Below, piece by piece: positions 1-10,344 of a stretch of 64,000 bases of DNA (position 1 is its first letter; every line of letters starts with the position of its first letter). This DNA is from Alicyclobacillus sp. SP_1. GTDB lineage: Bacteria; Bacillota; Bacilli; Alicyclobacillales; Alicyclobacillaceae. Both the position numbers and the translations under genes were made by a program. Below the pieces are notes generated by a model. The model saw nothing but the letters and a program-made list of their open reading frames with translations. It did no database searches and had not been told where the DNA came from. The stretch covers positions 1-64,000 of the forward strand of contig NZ_JAMCCX010000016.1 of NCBI RefSeq assembly GCF_024706985.1, read 5' to 3'.

Positions 1-99
1 TCGTCACCTACCACGATACCAGGAGGTTTTTTAATCTAGCAAATCTTAAATTGCTTCATTACAGGACTGCTTAAGAACGCGAATTTTCACTTCCAATAA

Positions 100-128
100 T
101 TGATGGCATGAAAGCCCCATCGTATAGT
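100..128 (+). promoter_or_regulatory. Sigma-A type promoter for the small secreted peptide
   Basis: TTGATG (100-105) and TATAGT (123-128) are separated by exactly 17 bp. Transcription would start near 135, leaving a leader of about 65 nt before the start codon at 202. Bases 1-99 show no recognisable gene. Confidence 0.5.
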
Positions 129-201
129 CGAGGTGCCAGTTCAGAGATGGATACAGGACGACGACTGGCCGAAACAAGTACGCAGAGAGGAGAGTGACTT
201 T

Positions 202-402
202 ATGAAAAAATGGCTTGGCCTAACCACCGTAGCTTTCGCCCTTTTCGCACTCACCATGCCCATGCTGCACACGACTAGCCCGCAAGTCCACGAACCACCC
301 GACTACTACGACGCGACGAGCGCCGCCGTCACAAACGCTCCACAAATCCACGAACCGCCTGACTACTACGACGACGTGACCACTTCCGTCCAGCAACACT
401 AA
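202..402 (+). CDS. Small secreted peptide with duplicated HEPPDYYD motif
   Basis: A 66-residue protein of unknown function. The start is the ATG at 202 because GGAGAG lies 5-10 bases upstream; an in-frame ATG at 133 has no ribosome site and would add 23 unlikely residues in front of a good signal peptide. Residues 1-22 are a typical Sec signal (MKKW followed by a hydrophobic core). The mature part is little more than two copies of PQ-V/I-HEPPDYYD (about residues 27-37 and 48-58) joined by a short Ala/Thr/Val linker, ending in VQQH. The mature peptide is acidic, tyrosine- and proline-rich and has no cysteine. It is probably exported. It may be a cell-surface or metal-binding peptide or a signalling pro-peptide; no family is recognised. 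It converges on the radical SAM gene at 435. Confidence 0.6.
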   Translation: MKKWLGLTTVAFALFALTMPMLHTTSPQVHEPPDYYDATSAAVTNAPQIHEPPDYYDDVTTSVQQH

Positions 403-434
403 GTCTTAACGGTAACGAGCAAGGAGCAAGACAG

Positions 435-1724
435 TCAATGGGCGTGCTGAGTTTGAACTCCGTTGTGTTGAACAGGCGGAACGTGCGTGTAAGAGCCAAT
501 TTCAAGGCCTGTGCACTCTGACTTCAGAACATCCATCATGTCGACCATACCAAGAATGTCCCCCTTCCGTTGGGGGACTATCCGCAGATAATACTCCGGG
601 TCGATGTTTAAATTCCGCATCTGGACTAGTTTGACCTTTGCCCGTCGCAAAAACGCAGCCATCGCCTCAACCTCTTCTTCGCGGTCTGAGACCCCCGGAA
701 ATACTAGATAATTAATGGACGTATAAACGCCGTGGTCGGCTGCATAAGCCAAGGAAGCTTCAACATCAGAAACCTTATACTGACGAGGTCGATAATACGC
801 ATCATAATGCTCAGGAATGGCGCTGATGGTGGAAACCCGCATCAAATTCAACCCTGCGTCGACAATGCGCTGAATTCCGCGGGTAAACCCCGCGTTCGTA
901 TTGATGTTCACGTATCCATCGGACGTACGCTCTCGCAAAGCGCGAATGGATTTGGCAATGTCCAGAAAACGCGTTGATGGCTCACCCTCACAGCCCTGCC
1001 CAAAAGAAACAACTCCACGCGGATTCTGTTGAATATGCGCGTGCATCACCTCCACCATCTCCTCGACCGTCGGACGAAACGTCAGACGCGTCTGTGGAGC
1101 TGGGAACGGAGCACCCTCCGGTTGTTCTGAAATGCATCCGACACACGCGGCATTGCAGACATTGGATGCAGGAATCGCTCCTTCTTGACGGCCGAGAAAC
1201 GTGTTTCGCGCCGTCATACAACCATACACCAAGGCACAATGGGATAAATGCGCGAAGAGGCGGTTTTCCGGAAAGGTTTGCAGGACCCGCTGAACGGCGG
1301 CTTCTACGTCCGCCTCGGAGACAGTCTCTGGGTTCCATTCATCCGATGCATCCGTCGGATGAGCCGCAACGACAAACGCATCCTTGTGCCACCCAACGGC
1401 AGTATAACCAAACAGCGGGAGGGTCTCCTCTTCTTTTGCGCGTTTACTATAGCCCGGCAAGAACAACCGGGTGTAGCCTTGCGGCAAAAGAGCTCCAACC
1501 GCATAACAGGAGGTCGGCAGGGCTTCGAGTTGCCCATCTTCAGGACGAATGCCAATAGCGCGCGTTCCTGGCAGCCAGGTGAGCGTTGCTCCTTCCGGCA
1601 GCGGAATCCATTCATGAGGTTCGACATCAGTCAGATAATCGCCAGTTCGACCGGGGGCTAGATACCGCGGATGGTCCATGACTTCCCCTGCCGCATTGGC
1701 GTAGAGAAGTTTTGGGGTTTTCAC
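435..1724 (-). CDS. Radical SAM protein of unknown substrate
   Basis: A 429-residue protein. Start chosen: GTG at 1724, preceded at normal distance by AAGGAAGGG; an ATG at 1784 lacks a ribosome site. Residues 190-197 carry the CX3CX2C cluster motif (Cys190, Cys194, Cys197) that binds the SAM-cleaving 4Fe-4S centre. A glycine-rich SAM-binding segment (SFGQGCEGEPS) and a TIM-barrel-like C-terminal half follow (NINTNAG, RVSTIS, INYLVFPG). The N-terminal 180 residues form a separate domain that I do not recognise. There is no SPASM-type cysteine-rich tail. The gene lies downstream of rho on the same strand and convergent with the small secreted peptide. Radical SAM enzyme is secure; the reaction is unknown. 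Confidence 0.8.
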   Translation of the reverse strand: MKTPKLLYANAAGEVMDHPRYLAPGRTGDYLTDVEPHEWIPLPEGATLTWLPGTRAIGIRPEDGQLEALPTSCYAVGALLPQGYTRLFLPGYSKRAKEEETLPLFGYTAVGWHKDAFVVAAHPTDASDEWNPETVSEADVEAAVQRVLQTFPENRLFAHLSHCALVYGCMTARNTFLGRQEGAIPASNVCNAACVGCISEQPEGAPFPAPQTRLTFRPTVEEMVEVMHAHIQQNPRGVVSFGQGCEGEPSTRFLDIAKSIRALRERTSDGYVNINTNAGFTRGIQRIVDAGLNLMRVSTISAIPEHYDAYYRPRQYKVSDVEASLAYAADHGVYTSINYLVFPGVSDREEEVEAMAAFLRRAKVKLVQMRNLNIDPEYYLRIVPQRKGDILGMVDMMDVLKSECTGLEIGSYTHVPPVQHNGVQTQHAH

Positions 1725-1909
1725 ACAGTTCCCTTCCTTCTTTTGTGCCTGCTCGGCTGGCAGGGTGCACACAGCCTTATACATACATGGTCAAGCACTT
1801 CTCATGAGGGCACGGCCAAGCTACCGCCGCAAGCAACACAAGACTCTTATGGAATCTGTCGCCTGATAAAAACCACAAACTAGTCACAGTGTCGCCAATC
1901 GCTCGCGGT

Positions 1910-3214
1910 TTAGACGCTCGCTGGTACGGGGGCGGCAGAAGCAGGGTGAGGCGCGGATGGTGCTGGCTTTTTCTCGCGCTGCAATGACAACGAATCGAGA
2001 AACTCTGCATTGGTCTTGTAGTGGCGGAATTTGCGAAGAAACATCTCCGTGAAGTCCTGATTCTCACCCATCGACTTGCGAATGGCCCAGACTTTTTCTA
2101 ATTCATCGCGAGGCATGAGCATTTCTTCACGACGAGTGCCTGACCGGCGGATGTCGAGAGCTGGGAAGACTCGTTTCTCGGACAAACGGCGGTCCAAATG
2201 CAATTCCAAATTGCCAGTACCCTTAAACTCCTCGTAGATGACATCGTCCATGCGAGAACCCGTCTCCACCAAGGCGGTGGCCAAAATGGTCAAACTGCCA
2301 CCCTCCTCAACCTTCCGAGCAGCCCCAAAAAATCGCTTAGGACGGTGGAACGCTGCCGGGTCAATACCACCGGAAAGAGTTCTCCCACTCGGTGGTACCA
2401 CGAGGTTGTAAGCGCGGGCTAGCCGCGTGATGCTATCCAAGAGAATGACGACATCTTGCTTGTGCTCGACCAAGCGAATCGCCCGTTCAAGGACCAGTTC
2501 CGCGACTTTGATGTGATTTTCAGGGACTTCATCAAACGTGGACGCGACCACTTCGCCACGGACGGACCGCTGCATGTCGGTGACTTCCTCAGGCCGTTCG
2601 TCAATGAGTAGAACAAACAACTGGGCATTTGGATAATTGGTTGCAATGCTGTGTGCGATTTCTTTGAGGAGCACAGTTTTGCCAGCCTTCGGCGGGGCAA
2701 CGATGAGACCGCGCTGGCCGAAGCCAACCGGAGCGAATAGGTCGATAACACGCGTCGAGAGATGCTCAGGGGTTGTTTCCAACTGAATGCGCGAATTCGG
2801 GAAGAGAGGGGTTAGTGCCGGAAAGTGCAGGCGCTCTGCCGCGATTTCTGGGCTGTAGCCGTTGACCGCCTCCACGTGCAGTAATCCAAAGTATCGTTCG
2901 TTCTCCTTGGGCGCGCGAACCTTGCCCGAAACCAAGTCTCCTGTCCGCAAATCAAAGCGGCGAATTTGAGACGCGGCGACATAGATGTCTTCCGTGCTGG
3001 GCAGATATCCAATCGGCCGGAGAAATCCGAAGCCATCCTGCATAATTTCCAAAACGCCTTCCGCGAACATCAAGCCATCTTTCTCAGCCTGCGCCTTGAG
3101 AATGGCGAAAATCAGCTCGCGCTTCTTCATGTTTCCGTAGTATGGTATCTGAAATTCCTTAGCGAATTTGTAGAGCTCTGTCAATTTTTTCTCTTCTAGC
3201 TCTTTGATATCCAA
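1910..3214 (-). CDS. rho: Transcription termination factor Rho
   Basis: Hexameric RNA-dependent ATPase that terminates transcription. The sequence follows Bacillus Rho closely throughout: an N-terminal helical Rho_N domain ([19 protein letters not shown]), the cold-shock-like RNA-binding fold (FGFLRP, VSGKVR), Walker A (APPKAGKT), Walker B ([12 protein letters not shown]), the Q-loop ([13 protein letters not shown]) and the R-loop/Arg finger region ([19 protein letters not shown]). I place the start at a TTG (3212-3214) because GGGGGA sits 6 bases upstream and this matches the family N-terminus. An ATG at 3229 is the alternative. The C-terminus carries a short Pro/Ala-rich tail not seen in B. 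subtilis. It is followed by the radical SAM gene and preceded by glpX. Confidence 0.95.
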   Translation of the reverse strand: MDIKELEEKKLTELYKFAKEFQIPYYGNMKKRELIFAILKAQAEKDGLMFAEGVLEIMQDGFGFLRPIGYLPSTEDIYVAASQIRRFDLRTGDLVSGKVRAPKENERYFGLLHVEAVNGYSPEIAAERLHFPALTPLFPNSRIQLETTPEHLSTRVIDLFAPVGFGQRGLIVAPPKAGKTVLLKEIAHSIATNYPNAQLFVLLIDERPEEVTDMQRSVRGEVVASTFDEVPENHIKVAELVLERAIRLVEHKQDVVILLDSITRLARAYNLVVPPSGRTLSGGIDPAAFHRPKRFFGAARKVEEGGSLTILATALVETGSRMDDVIYEEFKGTGNLELHLDRRLSEKRVFPALDIRRSGTRREEMLMPRDELEKVWAIRKSMGENQDFTEMFLRKFRHYKTNAEFLDSLSLQREKKPAPSAPHPASAAPVPASV

Positions 3215-3403
3215 GTAAGTCCCCCACATTCTTCCCGTTTGAGCATTCCACGACTCTGTATGTGCGCCTTTCTGCCCATCTGTTCCCGTACTTCGGACAG
3301 AAGGGAATGCCATCTCTTTTACCCTACGTTACAACGACCATTCTATGCACTCGTCTATGCACACGCGCATTGGCGGATTGCGGCCAGAAGCCGCTCGCTG
3401 TAC

Positions 3404-4369
3404 TCAGTCGCCCATGGCTGGTTTCCGTGCTAGGTCATGCAGTGCGTCGACGAAGCGAACCGTGCCTGTCTTGGCACGCATGACAATCGAGTGGGTGCGC
3501 GCCTGGTTGCGTGTGAGGAAACGAACGCCGCGCAGCAGTTCGCCATCCGTAACACCCGATGCCGCAAAAATCGCGTCCTCGCCCCGGACGAGAGCGGACA
3601 ATTCGAGAACCTTCCCTACATCTTCAATGCCCATCGCACGGCAGCGCGCGCGTTGTTCATCATTTTCCGGGAGAAGTCGCCCCATGAAGTCCCCGCCGAG
3701 ACATTTGAGCGCCGCTGCCGCCAGCACACCTTCCGGGGCACCTCCCGCACCGAGCAACAAATCCACCCCAGTGTCGTCGAAGGCCGTGTTCAGTGCACCA
3801 GCAACATCCCCATCTTGAATCAATTTGATTCGCGCACCGGCACTGCGAACCTGCTCAATCAAATGCTCATGACGAGGTCGGTCCATGATGACCACGACGA
3901 CGTCTGAAATGGACTTTTCCGTGGCCTCGGCAACAGCTACCAAGTTTTCTCGGACAGTGGCGTCCAAATGGACACGACCACGCGCCTTGGGTCCCACCGC
4001 AATCTTGTCCATATACATGTCCGGAGCATGCAACAAGGTGCCACGCGGGGCGACCGCGACCACCGCCATCGCATTCCACTGCCCTTTGGCGACAATGTTC
4101 GTGCCCTCCAGTGGGTCGACCGCAACGTCCAACTGTGGACCTGTGCCTGTCCCTAGCCGTTCGCCGATGTAAAGCATGGGGGCTTCGTCCATTTCACCTT
4201 CACCAATCACCACGGTTCCATCCATATGAACGGTGTCAAACATCATCCGCATGGCGTTGGTGGCAGCACCATCGGCCTCGTTTTTCTGTCCAAGCCCCAT
4301 CCAACGGGCGCTCTTCAGTGCGGCCATTTCCGTTACTCGGACAATTTCCAAAGCCAATTCTCGTTCCAT
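3404..4369 (-). CDS. glpX: Class II fructose-1,6-bisphosphatase GlpX
   Basis: A 321-residue enzyme that hydrolyses fructose-1,6-bisphosphate to fructose-6-phosphate in gluconeogenesis. Class II signatures are present in order: the N-terminal helix ending in [12 protein letters not shown], the metal-binding [22 protein letters not shown], and the glycine-rich [16 protein letters not shown]. Length is normal for the family. The start ATG has GAGGAG upstream. The gene sits between dapL and rho, as in the conserved Firmicute glpX-rho order. It follows a promoter at 4741-4770 and a long untranslated leader. Confidence 0.95.
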   Translation of the reverse strand: MERELALEIVRVTEMAALKSARWMGLGQKNEADGAATNAMRMMFDTVHMDGTVVIGEGEMDEAPMLYIGERLGTGTGPQLDVAVDPLEGTNIVAKGQWNAMAVVAVAPRGTLLHAPDMYMDKIAVGPKARGRVHLDATVRENLVAVAEATEKSISDVVVVIMDRPRHEHLIEQVRSAGARIKLIQDGDVAGALNTAFDDTGVDLLLGAGGAPEGVLAAAALKCLGGDFMGRLLPENDEQRARCRAMGIEDVGKVLELSALVRGEDAIFAASGVTDGELLRGVRFLTRNQARTHSIVMRAKTGTVRFVDALHDLARKPAMGD

Positions 4370-4734
4370 GGCGCGGAAAACACTCCTCTTGTGAAAGATG
4401 ACTAGTTGCTCTGCTCCGCAACCGACAAATTCGGTTGAGATGACATGAGAGTTCCTCGGATGGCATTAGAACATTGACGCACTTTTCACAAACGAGCATG
4501 TCTCGCATGAGTGGTAGGGTGCTGCCATCTTATAGATTCCACGCCTCATGACGATAGAGCTGGACGAGACCTGTCCTTGCAAACATACGTAAACCGGGAA
4601 AGTACCAGAACTTCCGCCCCGTGGATGGTTTCCTCGCGACAAGCGAGGTTACTCACTGAATTTAGAAGAAGAGGAAGGATGAATTGATTGTTCCGAAACA
4701 AGGGGTAAAGTCCGAAGGATTCGGACTCACTCAT
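4370..4734 (-). other. Long structured leader or short ORF upstream of glpX
   Basis: No conserved gene is seen in the 434 bp between dapL and glpX. Downstream of the promoter at 4741-4770, the first transcribed bases form a hairpin (AGTCCGAA with TTCGGACT, 4709-4727). A second hairpin follows (CCTCGC with GCGAGG, 4632-4648). A 62-codon reading frame opens with an ATG at 4734, exactly where transcription should begin, so it would be leaderless; it has no recognised homology and may be chance. No T-box or known riboswitch motif was found. Confidence 0.3.
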
Positions 4735-4740
4735 ATGCTC

Positions 4741-4770
4741 AGTATAGTGACAAACCCCTCAGCCTGTCAA
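4741..4770 (-). promoter_or_regulatory. Sigma-A promoter for glpX-rho
   Basis: On the minus strand TTGACA (4765-4770) and TATACT (4741-4746) are separated by 18 bp, close to the consensus. A short stem (GGCAAA/TTTGCC) just upstream, followed by ATTTTG, could terminate dapL transcription. Confidence 0.7.
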
Positions 4771-4803
4771 AATGGCAAATATATCATTTTGCCGCAACCC
4801 AGA

Positions 4804-6042
4804 CTAAAAAACAAACCGAGCACGCGACAGACGTCTTTTTAATTCCTCCATGACGACATCTTCATCTGCTTCACCATCTGCTTCATAGGTGACAGAGAAG
4901 CGGACAAAATGCCCCGCATCATCCCAAGGCACAGTTGAAATGGAGAATTCCTGGATGAGATACTCGGAAAACTCGGCGGCATTTTCAAACGATGGGCCAC
5001 CTTCCGCAGCACGCGGAGCTTGCACGTACAGAAAAAACGACGCTTTCGGCTTAATGGCCGGGAAACCGCAGGACTGAAGCACGTCGACCAACTTGTTGTG
5101 GCGCCGCGAGTATTTCGCTGCCGTTTCCACCGTCCACTCTGGATGCGCCAATGCTTCGGCGGATGCAATCTGAATCGCCCGAAACTGACCCGAATCCTGA
5201 TTGTCTTTCACGGTCGCGAACGCTTTGACCACTTGTTCATTGCCGGCGACAAAACCGAGACGCCAGCCCGTCATATTGAATGCTTTCGACATGGAATGAA
5301 TTTCTACACCGACATCCACAGCACCGGGAACAGACAAGAACGAAAACGGTGCATGCCCATCGAAGGTGAGGGCACCGTAGGCGTTGTCGTGTACGACGAG
5401 AATGTGATGTTGGCGTGCAAAATCGACCAACTTTTCAAAGAAAGAAGGAGGTGCAACCGCTCCCGTTGGGTTGTTCGGATAGTTCAAATAGAATAACTTC
5501 GCGCGTCGGCACACTTCATCCGGAATAGAGGACAAATCCGGCAAATAGTCATTCCCCGGATAAATCGGAAGATTGTAAGCCGAACCGCCGAGCCACGTGG
5601 AGAGGGTCGCCAACACTGGATATCCTGGAACCGTCTGCAGCACCACATCCCCCGGATTGACAAACGCAAACGGAAGAGCGGCTAGTGCTGGCTTAGACCC
5701 AATGCTGTGATTGATTTGCGTCTCGGGATTCAACCCATGAACGCCGTAGACTTCAGACAGGTAGCGCGCCGCAGCCACTTTGTAAGCATGAATGCCGTTG
5801 TCCGCATAAAAGCGATTCTCCGGTTGAAGAGCGGCATGATACAGTGCGTCTGCCACCTCTTTACGAGCTGGCTCATCCGGTTCGCCCACCCCCATGTCGA
5901 TGATGGTCCGCTCTGGATGAGCAGCCAGCGCTGCCGCTTTGGCTCGCTTAATCCGCTCGAATTTATAAATCACCGTATCCAATCCAAAATTGCTTCCACC
6001 AATTCGTTCTGCAAACAAGTCCCGAATCCATGCCTCTGACAT
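4804..6042 (-). CDS. dapL: LL-diaminopimelate aminotransferase (DapL-like)
   Basis: A 412-residue PLP enzyme of fold type I. DapL makes LL-2,6-diaminopimelate directly from tetrahydrodipicolinate for lysine and peptidoglycan synthesis. Family marks include the N-terminal AERIGGSNFGLDTVIYKFERIK, IDMGVGEPDEPA, YPNNPTGA, the VVHDNAYGALTFDG segment and the PLP-lysine motif SMSKAFNMTGWRLGF. The start has AGGGGTAG upstream. In many Firmicutes murA occupies this position between tal and glpX. A related aminotransferase with different substrate preference is possible, since DapL and aspartate or alanine aminotransferases are hard to separate by eye. Confidence 0.8.
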   Translation of the reverse strand: MSEAWIRDLFAERIGGSNFGLDTVIYKFERIKRAKAAALAAHPERTIIDMGVGEPDEPARKEVADALYHAALQPENRFYADNGIHAYKVAAARYLSEVYGVHGLNPETQINHSIGSKPALAALPFAFVNPGDVVLQTVPGYPVLATLSTWLGGSAYNLPIYPGNDYLPDLSSIPDEVCRRAKLFYLNYPNNPTGAVAPPSFFEKLVDFARQHHILVVHDNAYGALTFDGHAPFSFLSVPGAVDVGVEIHSMSKAFNMTGWRLGFVAGNEQVVKAFATVKDNQDSGQFRAIQIASAEALAHPEWTVETAAKYSRRHNKLVDVLQSCGFPAIKPKASFFLYVQAPRAAEGGPSFENAAEFSEYLIQEFSISTVPWDDAGHFVRFSVTYEADGEADEDVVMEELKRRLSRARFVF

Positions 6043-6099
6043 GCGCTACCCCTCCCAGCTCCCTATTTTTAGTTCTGGTCAAAACTTTTCCCGCTCCGG

Positions 6100-6816
6100 T
6101 TACTCCTCATTGGGTGAATGCGCTTCATCCGCTACTTCTATCCCTACACGCGTCCAACCTTGGTCCACGCTCGGCTTGTGCAAAGTGCTCCACTCCATTA
6201 AATCTCGCTCAATTTCCAAGTCCGTCAACGGATGCCGAATCATGGCATCCATGACGTCTAACGAACAGACTGCACCATGCGCACCCGCGCGCGCTGCCTG
6301 CAGAACATGCAGCGGATGGCGAAGGCTCGTGGCCAGTACTTTCGTCGGAAGAGCGTAGTTGCGGTAAATACCCACCATCTCTCTCATGAGGCTCGCTCCG
6401 TCTTCTGAAATGTCCTCGTTTCGTCCGAGAAAAGGACAAATGTAGGCACATCCCGCTTGAGCCGCGAGCAAAGCTTGAGGCACCGTGTAGACGAGCGTCG
6501 CCGCCGCTTTTCCACCCCGCTGCGAAATCTCGTGGATGGCACGCAGACCCTCTGCGGTCAGAGGGACATTGAGGACGACTTTCTCGCTCACTTGCCGCAA
6601 CACTTCCGCTTCCGCAACAATGCCGACCGCATCCAACTTGTTGGTGGCGGCAAAGATAGGCCCATCGACGAACTCCGCGAATACACTCACCGCTTCTTCG
6701 GTCGGAAGTCCGTGTTGATGCAACGCCAGTGGGTTCAGCGTCACCCCGCGAAGAACGCCCCAAGAGGCGACCAATTTCGCCTCTCGAATGTCGACGGAAT
6801 CGAGCAAGAATTCCAT
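6100..6816 (-). CDS. Transaldolase/FSA-family protein lacking the catalytic lysine
   Basis: A 238-residue TIM-barrel protein of the small transaldolase/fructose-6-phosphate aldolase family. It aligns end to end with Bacillus YwjH (LLDSVDI at the start, GVTLNP, QALLAAQAG, CPFLGR, ATSLRHPLHV, HPLTD). The Schiff-base lysine lies in VKIPMT in the family. Here the matching segment is VVLNVPLT and position 83 is asparagine (codon AAT). Asp6 and Asn28 are kept. Without the lysine the usual aldol chemistry should not work, so this is probably a pseudo-enzyme or an enzyme with altered function. The start at 6816 has GGAGAGGAG in front; an upstream start at 6843 is less likely. It follows kce by 13 bp. 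Confidence 0.8.
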   Translation of the reverse strand: MEFLLDSVDIREAKLVASWGVLRGVTLNPLALHQHGLPTEEAVSVFAEFVDGPIFAATNKLDAVGIVAEAEVLRQVSEKVVLNVPLTAEGLRAIHEISQRGGKAAATLVYTVPQALLAAQAGCAYICPFLGRNEDISEDGASLMREMVGIYRNYALPTKVLATSLRHPLHVLQAARAGAHGAVCSLDVMDAMIRHPLTDLEIERDLMEWSTLHKPSVDQGWTRVGIEVADEAHSPNEE

Positions 6817-6829
6817 GAGTGCTCCTCTC

Positions 6830-7648
6830 CTACGAACGCACAATGCCGAGCATCTTGCGCGCCTCGTCTGGCGTGGCCACGGGGCGCTCTAACTCGTCTG
6901 CCAAGCGCTTCATTCGCGCGACCAATTGAGCGTTGCTGTCCGCCAGAACTCCTTTGCGGTAGTAGATATTGTCTTCAAATCCCACCCGCACGTGTCCACC
7001 CATCACAATAGAGAGAGTGCCCAGCGTCAGTTGATGCCGACCCATTCCGGCAACGCTGTACGTTGCACCTTCGGGCAGCGAATCCACCAAGAATTGAAGA
7101 TTTTTAGGCGTAGCTGGCAAGGCACCTGGCACTCCGAGCACAAAGTCAAAGTGATAAGGCGGCGTGACCAAGCCGAGCTTGGCTAAGTGCAAGGCATTCG
7201 CTATCATTCCTGCGTCAAAAATCTCAAATTCGGGGCGCACACCGTGACGTTGCAAGGTTTCTGCAAAACGACGCAAGTCCGATGGAGAATTCATGAAGAC
7301 GTCGTCACTGAAATTAACCGTCCCACATGTCAGCGTTGCCATTTCGGGACGAAGAAAAACAGGCTGAAGGCGCTCTTCTGCCGACATTCCAACGGCGCCA
7401 CCCGTAGACACTTGCACGATGGCATCTGTTCGAGAGCGAATTTCTGCAATCGCTTCGGCAAAGATGTCCTTATCTTGAGTAGGGCGTCCATCGGCGGTGC
7501 GCACGTGGAGATGGATGATACTCGCTCCTGCAGCCGCACACTCCGCCGCGGCTACGCCAATTTCTTTGGGAGTGATGGGTAGATGCGGCTGTTGTTCACG
7601 TGTCACTTCCGCACCCACCATGGCCGCTGTAATCATAAGTGGCTCCAT
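6830..7648 (-). CDS. kce: 3-keto-5-aminohexanoate cleavage enzyme (Kce, BKACE family)
   Basis: Zinc enzyme of lysine fermentation: 3-keto-5-aminohexanoate plus acetyl-CoA gives 3-aminobutyryl-CoA plus acetoacetate. The BKACE fold is evident from ITAAMVGAEVTREQQPHLP, the zinc-binding HLHVR, QVSTGGAVGMS, the EFEIFDAGM segment, VAGMGRHQL and GGHVRVGFEDN, whose Glu-Asp pair is catalytic or metal-binding in the family. The substrate is inferred from adjacency to kal and the kam operon elsewhere in the window; BKACE enzymes act on several beta-keto acids. The ATG at 7648 sits at good distance from GGGGGAG. A GTG at 7654 that overlaps the kal stop is the alternative. Confidence 0.85.
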   Translation of the reverse strand: MEPLMITAAMVGAEVTREQQPHLPITPKEIGVAAAECAAAGASIIHLHVRTADGRPTQDKDIFAEAIAEIRSRTDAIVQVSTGGAVGMSAEERLQPVFLRPEMATLTCGTVNFSDDVFMNSPSDLRRFAETLQRHGVRPEFEIFDAGMIANALHLAKLGLVTPPYHFDFVLGVPGALPATPKNLQFLVDSLPEGATYSVAGMGRHQLTLGTLSIVMGGHVRVGFEDNIYYRKGVLADSNAQLVARMKRLADELERPVATPDEARKMLGIVRS

Positions 7649-7650
7649 GC

Positions 7651-8103
7651 TCACTCCCCCTTGGAAGACTCTTCTATGCCTTCAGAGGTTCCGCGCTGAT
7701 GTCGTTGCAATGCCAACGGTACAACGCAAGTACCCGTGGCATACGTCACCACTTGCGGCGGGTCAAGCGCGCGCGCTGCCGAGGGAACGTCTGGCAAAAT
7801 ATTCGCTTCAACGACCTTGTAGGCTGTAAACTCCATGGCCCGCGACGTCTTTCCGACTCGGGTGATACGGCCGCGCGCCTCGATATAATCGCCAGCATAT
7901 ACAGGCGCCCGGAATTCTACCTTGTCATAGGCGACAAACAGACCCTCGTCGCCATCGAGGCGGATGAGCAATTCCGTCGCCACGTCGCCGAACAACCCGA
8001 GCATCCTCGCGCCGTCTACCAGTTGCCCCCCATAGTGCGCATCGTGATGGCTCATGCGCAGTCGGATGACACACTCTTCTAGACCCGCTTCCTGTTCAAT
8101 CAA
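7651..8103 (-). CDS. kal: 3-aminobutyryl-CoA ammonia-lyase (Kal)
   Basis: Hot-dog fold enzyme that removes ammonia from 3-aminobutyryl-CoA to give crotonyl-CoA, the step after Kce. The Kal signature [25 protein letters not shown] is nearly unbroken, followed by the hot-dog core [22 protein letters not shown] and [13 protein letters not shown] chose a TTG start at 8103, with GAGGTG 6 bases upstream, giving 150 residues and an 8-base overlap with the end of spo0F; the longer open frame to 8157 has no ribosome site. The overlaps suggest translation coupled from spo0F through kal to kce. Confidence 0.85.
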   Translation of the reverse strand: MIEQEAGLEECVIRLRMSHHDAHYGGQLVDGARMLGLFGDVATELLIRLDGDEGLFVAYDKVEFRAPVYAGDYIEARGRITRVGKTSRAMEFTAYKVVEANILPDVPSAARALDPPQVVTYATGTCVVPLALQRHQRGTSEGIEESSKGE

Positions 8104-8470
8104 TCGCGTCACCTCGCAGTTGTTCGTGGACTGCTTCGCGCAGTTCATCAATGTCAAATGGCTTCGTGAAATGAGAGAGTGCCCCCATTTGCATGGCCTC
8201 TTGAATCAAGTCGAGCTCCCCGTAAGCCGTCATCATAATCACTCGCGTCGTTTGATTCAACTTGCGCAAATTCCTTAAAATTTCCAAACCGTCCATGCCC
8301 GGGATTTTCATATCCAGCAAGACCAAATCGGGCGACTCCCGCTCAAAAAGTTCCAGCGCGGTGGCGCCATTTGCCGCCAAAAACGTGTGATACCCCTCTC
8401 GCTCCAACACTTCTTGCAAGAGGATTCGAATACCAAACTGGTCATCCACGACTAAAATTTTATGCGACAT
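8096..8470 (-). CDS. spo0F: Sporulation phosphorelay response regulator Spo0F
   Basis: A 124-residue single-domain receiver. In the sporulation phosphorelay it takes phosphate from sensor kinases and passes it to Spo0B. Receiver marks are the acidic pair in KILVVDDQ, the phosphorylated Asp in [13 protein letters not shown], the Thr of VIMMTAYGE and the Lys of HFTKPFD. There is no output domain. The open frame continues 75 codons upstream, but [10 protein letters not shown] is the family start and has AAGGGAG in front. It lies directly downstream of pyrG, as in Bacillus, but its downstream neighbour is kal rather than fba. Confidence 0.95.
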   Translation of the reverse strand: MSHKILVVDDQFGIRILLQEVLEREGYHTFLAANGATALELFERESPDLVLLDMKIPGMDGLEILRNLRKLNQTTRVIMMTAYGELDLIQEAMQMGALSHFTKPFDIDELREAVHEQLRGDAID

Positions 8471-8547
8471 ATTGGTTGCACTCCCTTGACTGGTCCCATT
8501 CCAGTACCACTCCACTCTGCTCGACTCCCCAGACCCCGCAAAGAACT

Positions 8548-10326
<1,779 letters not shown>

Positions 10327-10344
10327 TCAGAGCCCTGAGGCAAA

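Noticed and set aside
974-1661. Open frames on the plus strand opposite the radical SAM gene
   Set aside because: They are antisense shadows with biased composition, no ribosome sites and no family resemblance.
202-1724. A RiPP system made of the small peptide and the radical SAM gene
   Set aside because: The peptide has a Sec signal rather than a RiPP leader, the genes converge and do not share a promoter, and the radical SAM protein has no SPASM tail or RiPP recognition domain that I can see.
4370-4734. A T-box or other known riboswitch before glpX
   Set aside because: No AGGGTGGNACCGCG element and no known aptamer core was seen, only simple hairpins.
8471-8547. A sigma-54 promoter before spo0F-kal-kce
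   Set aside because: No GG-N10-GC element with TGGCAC/TTGC context lies between pyrG and spo0F.
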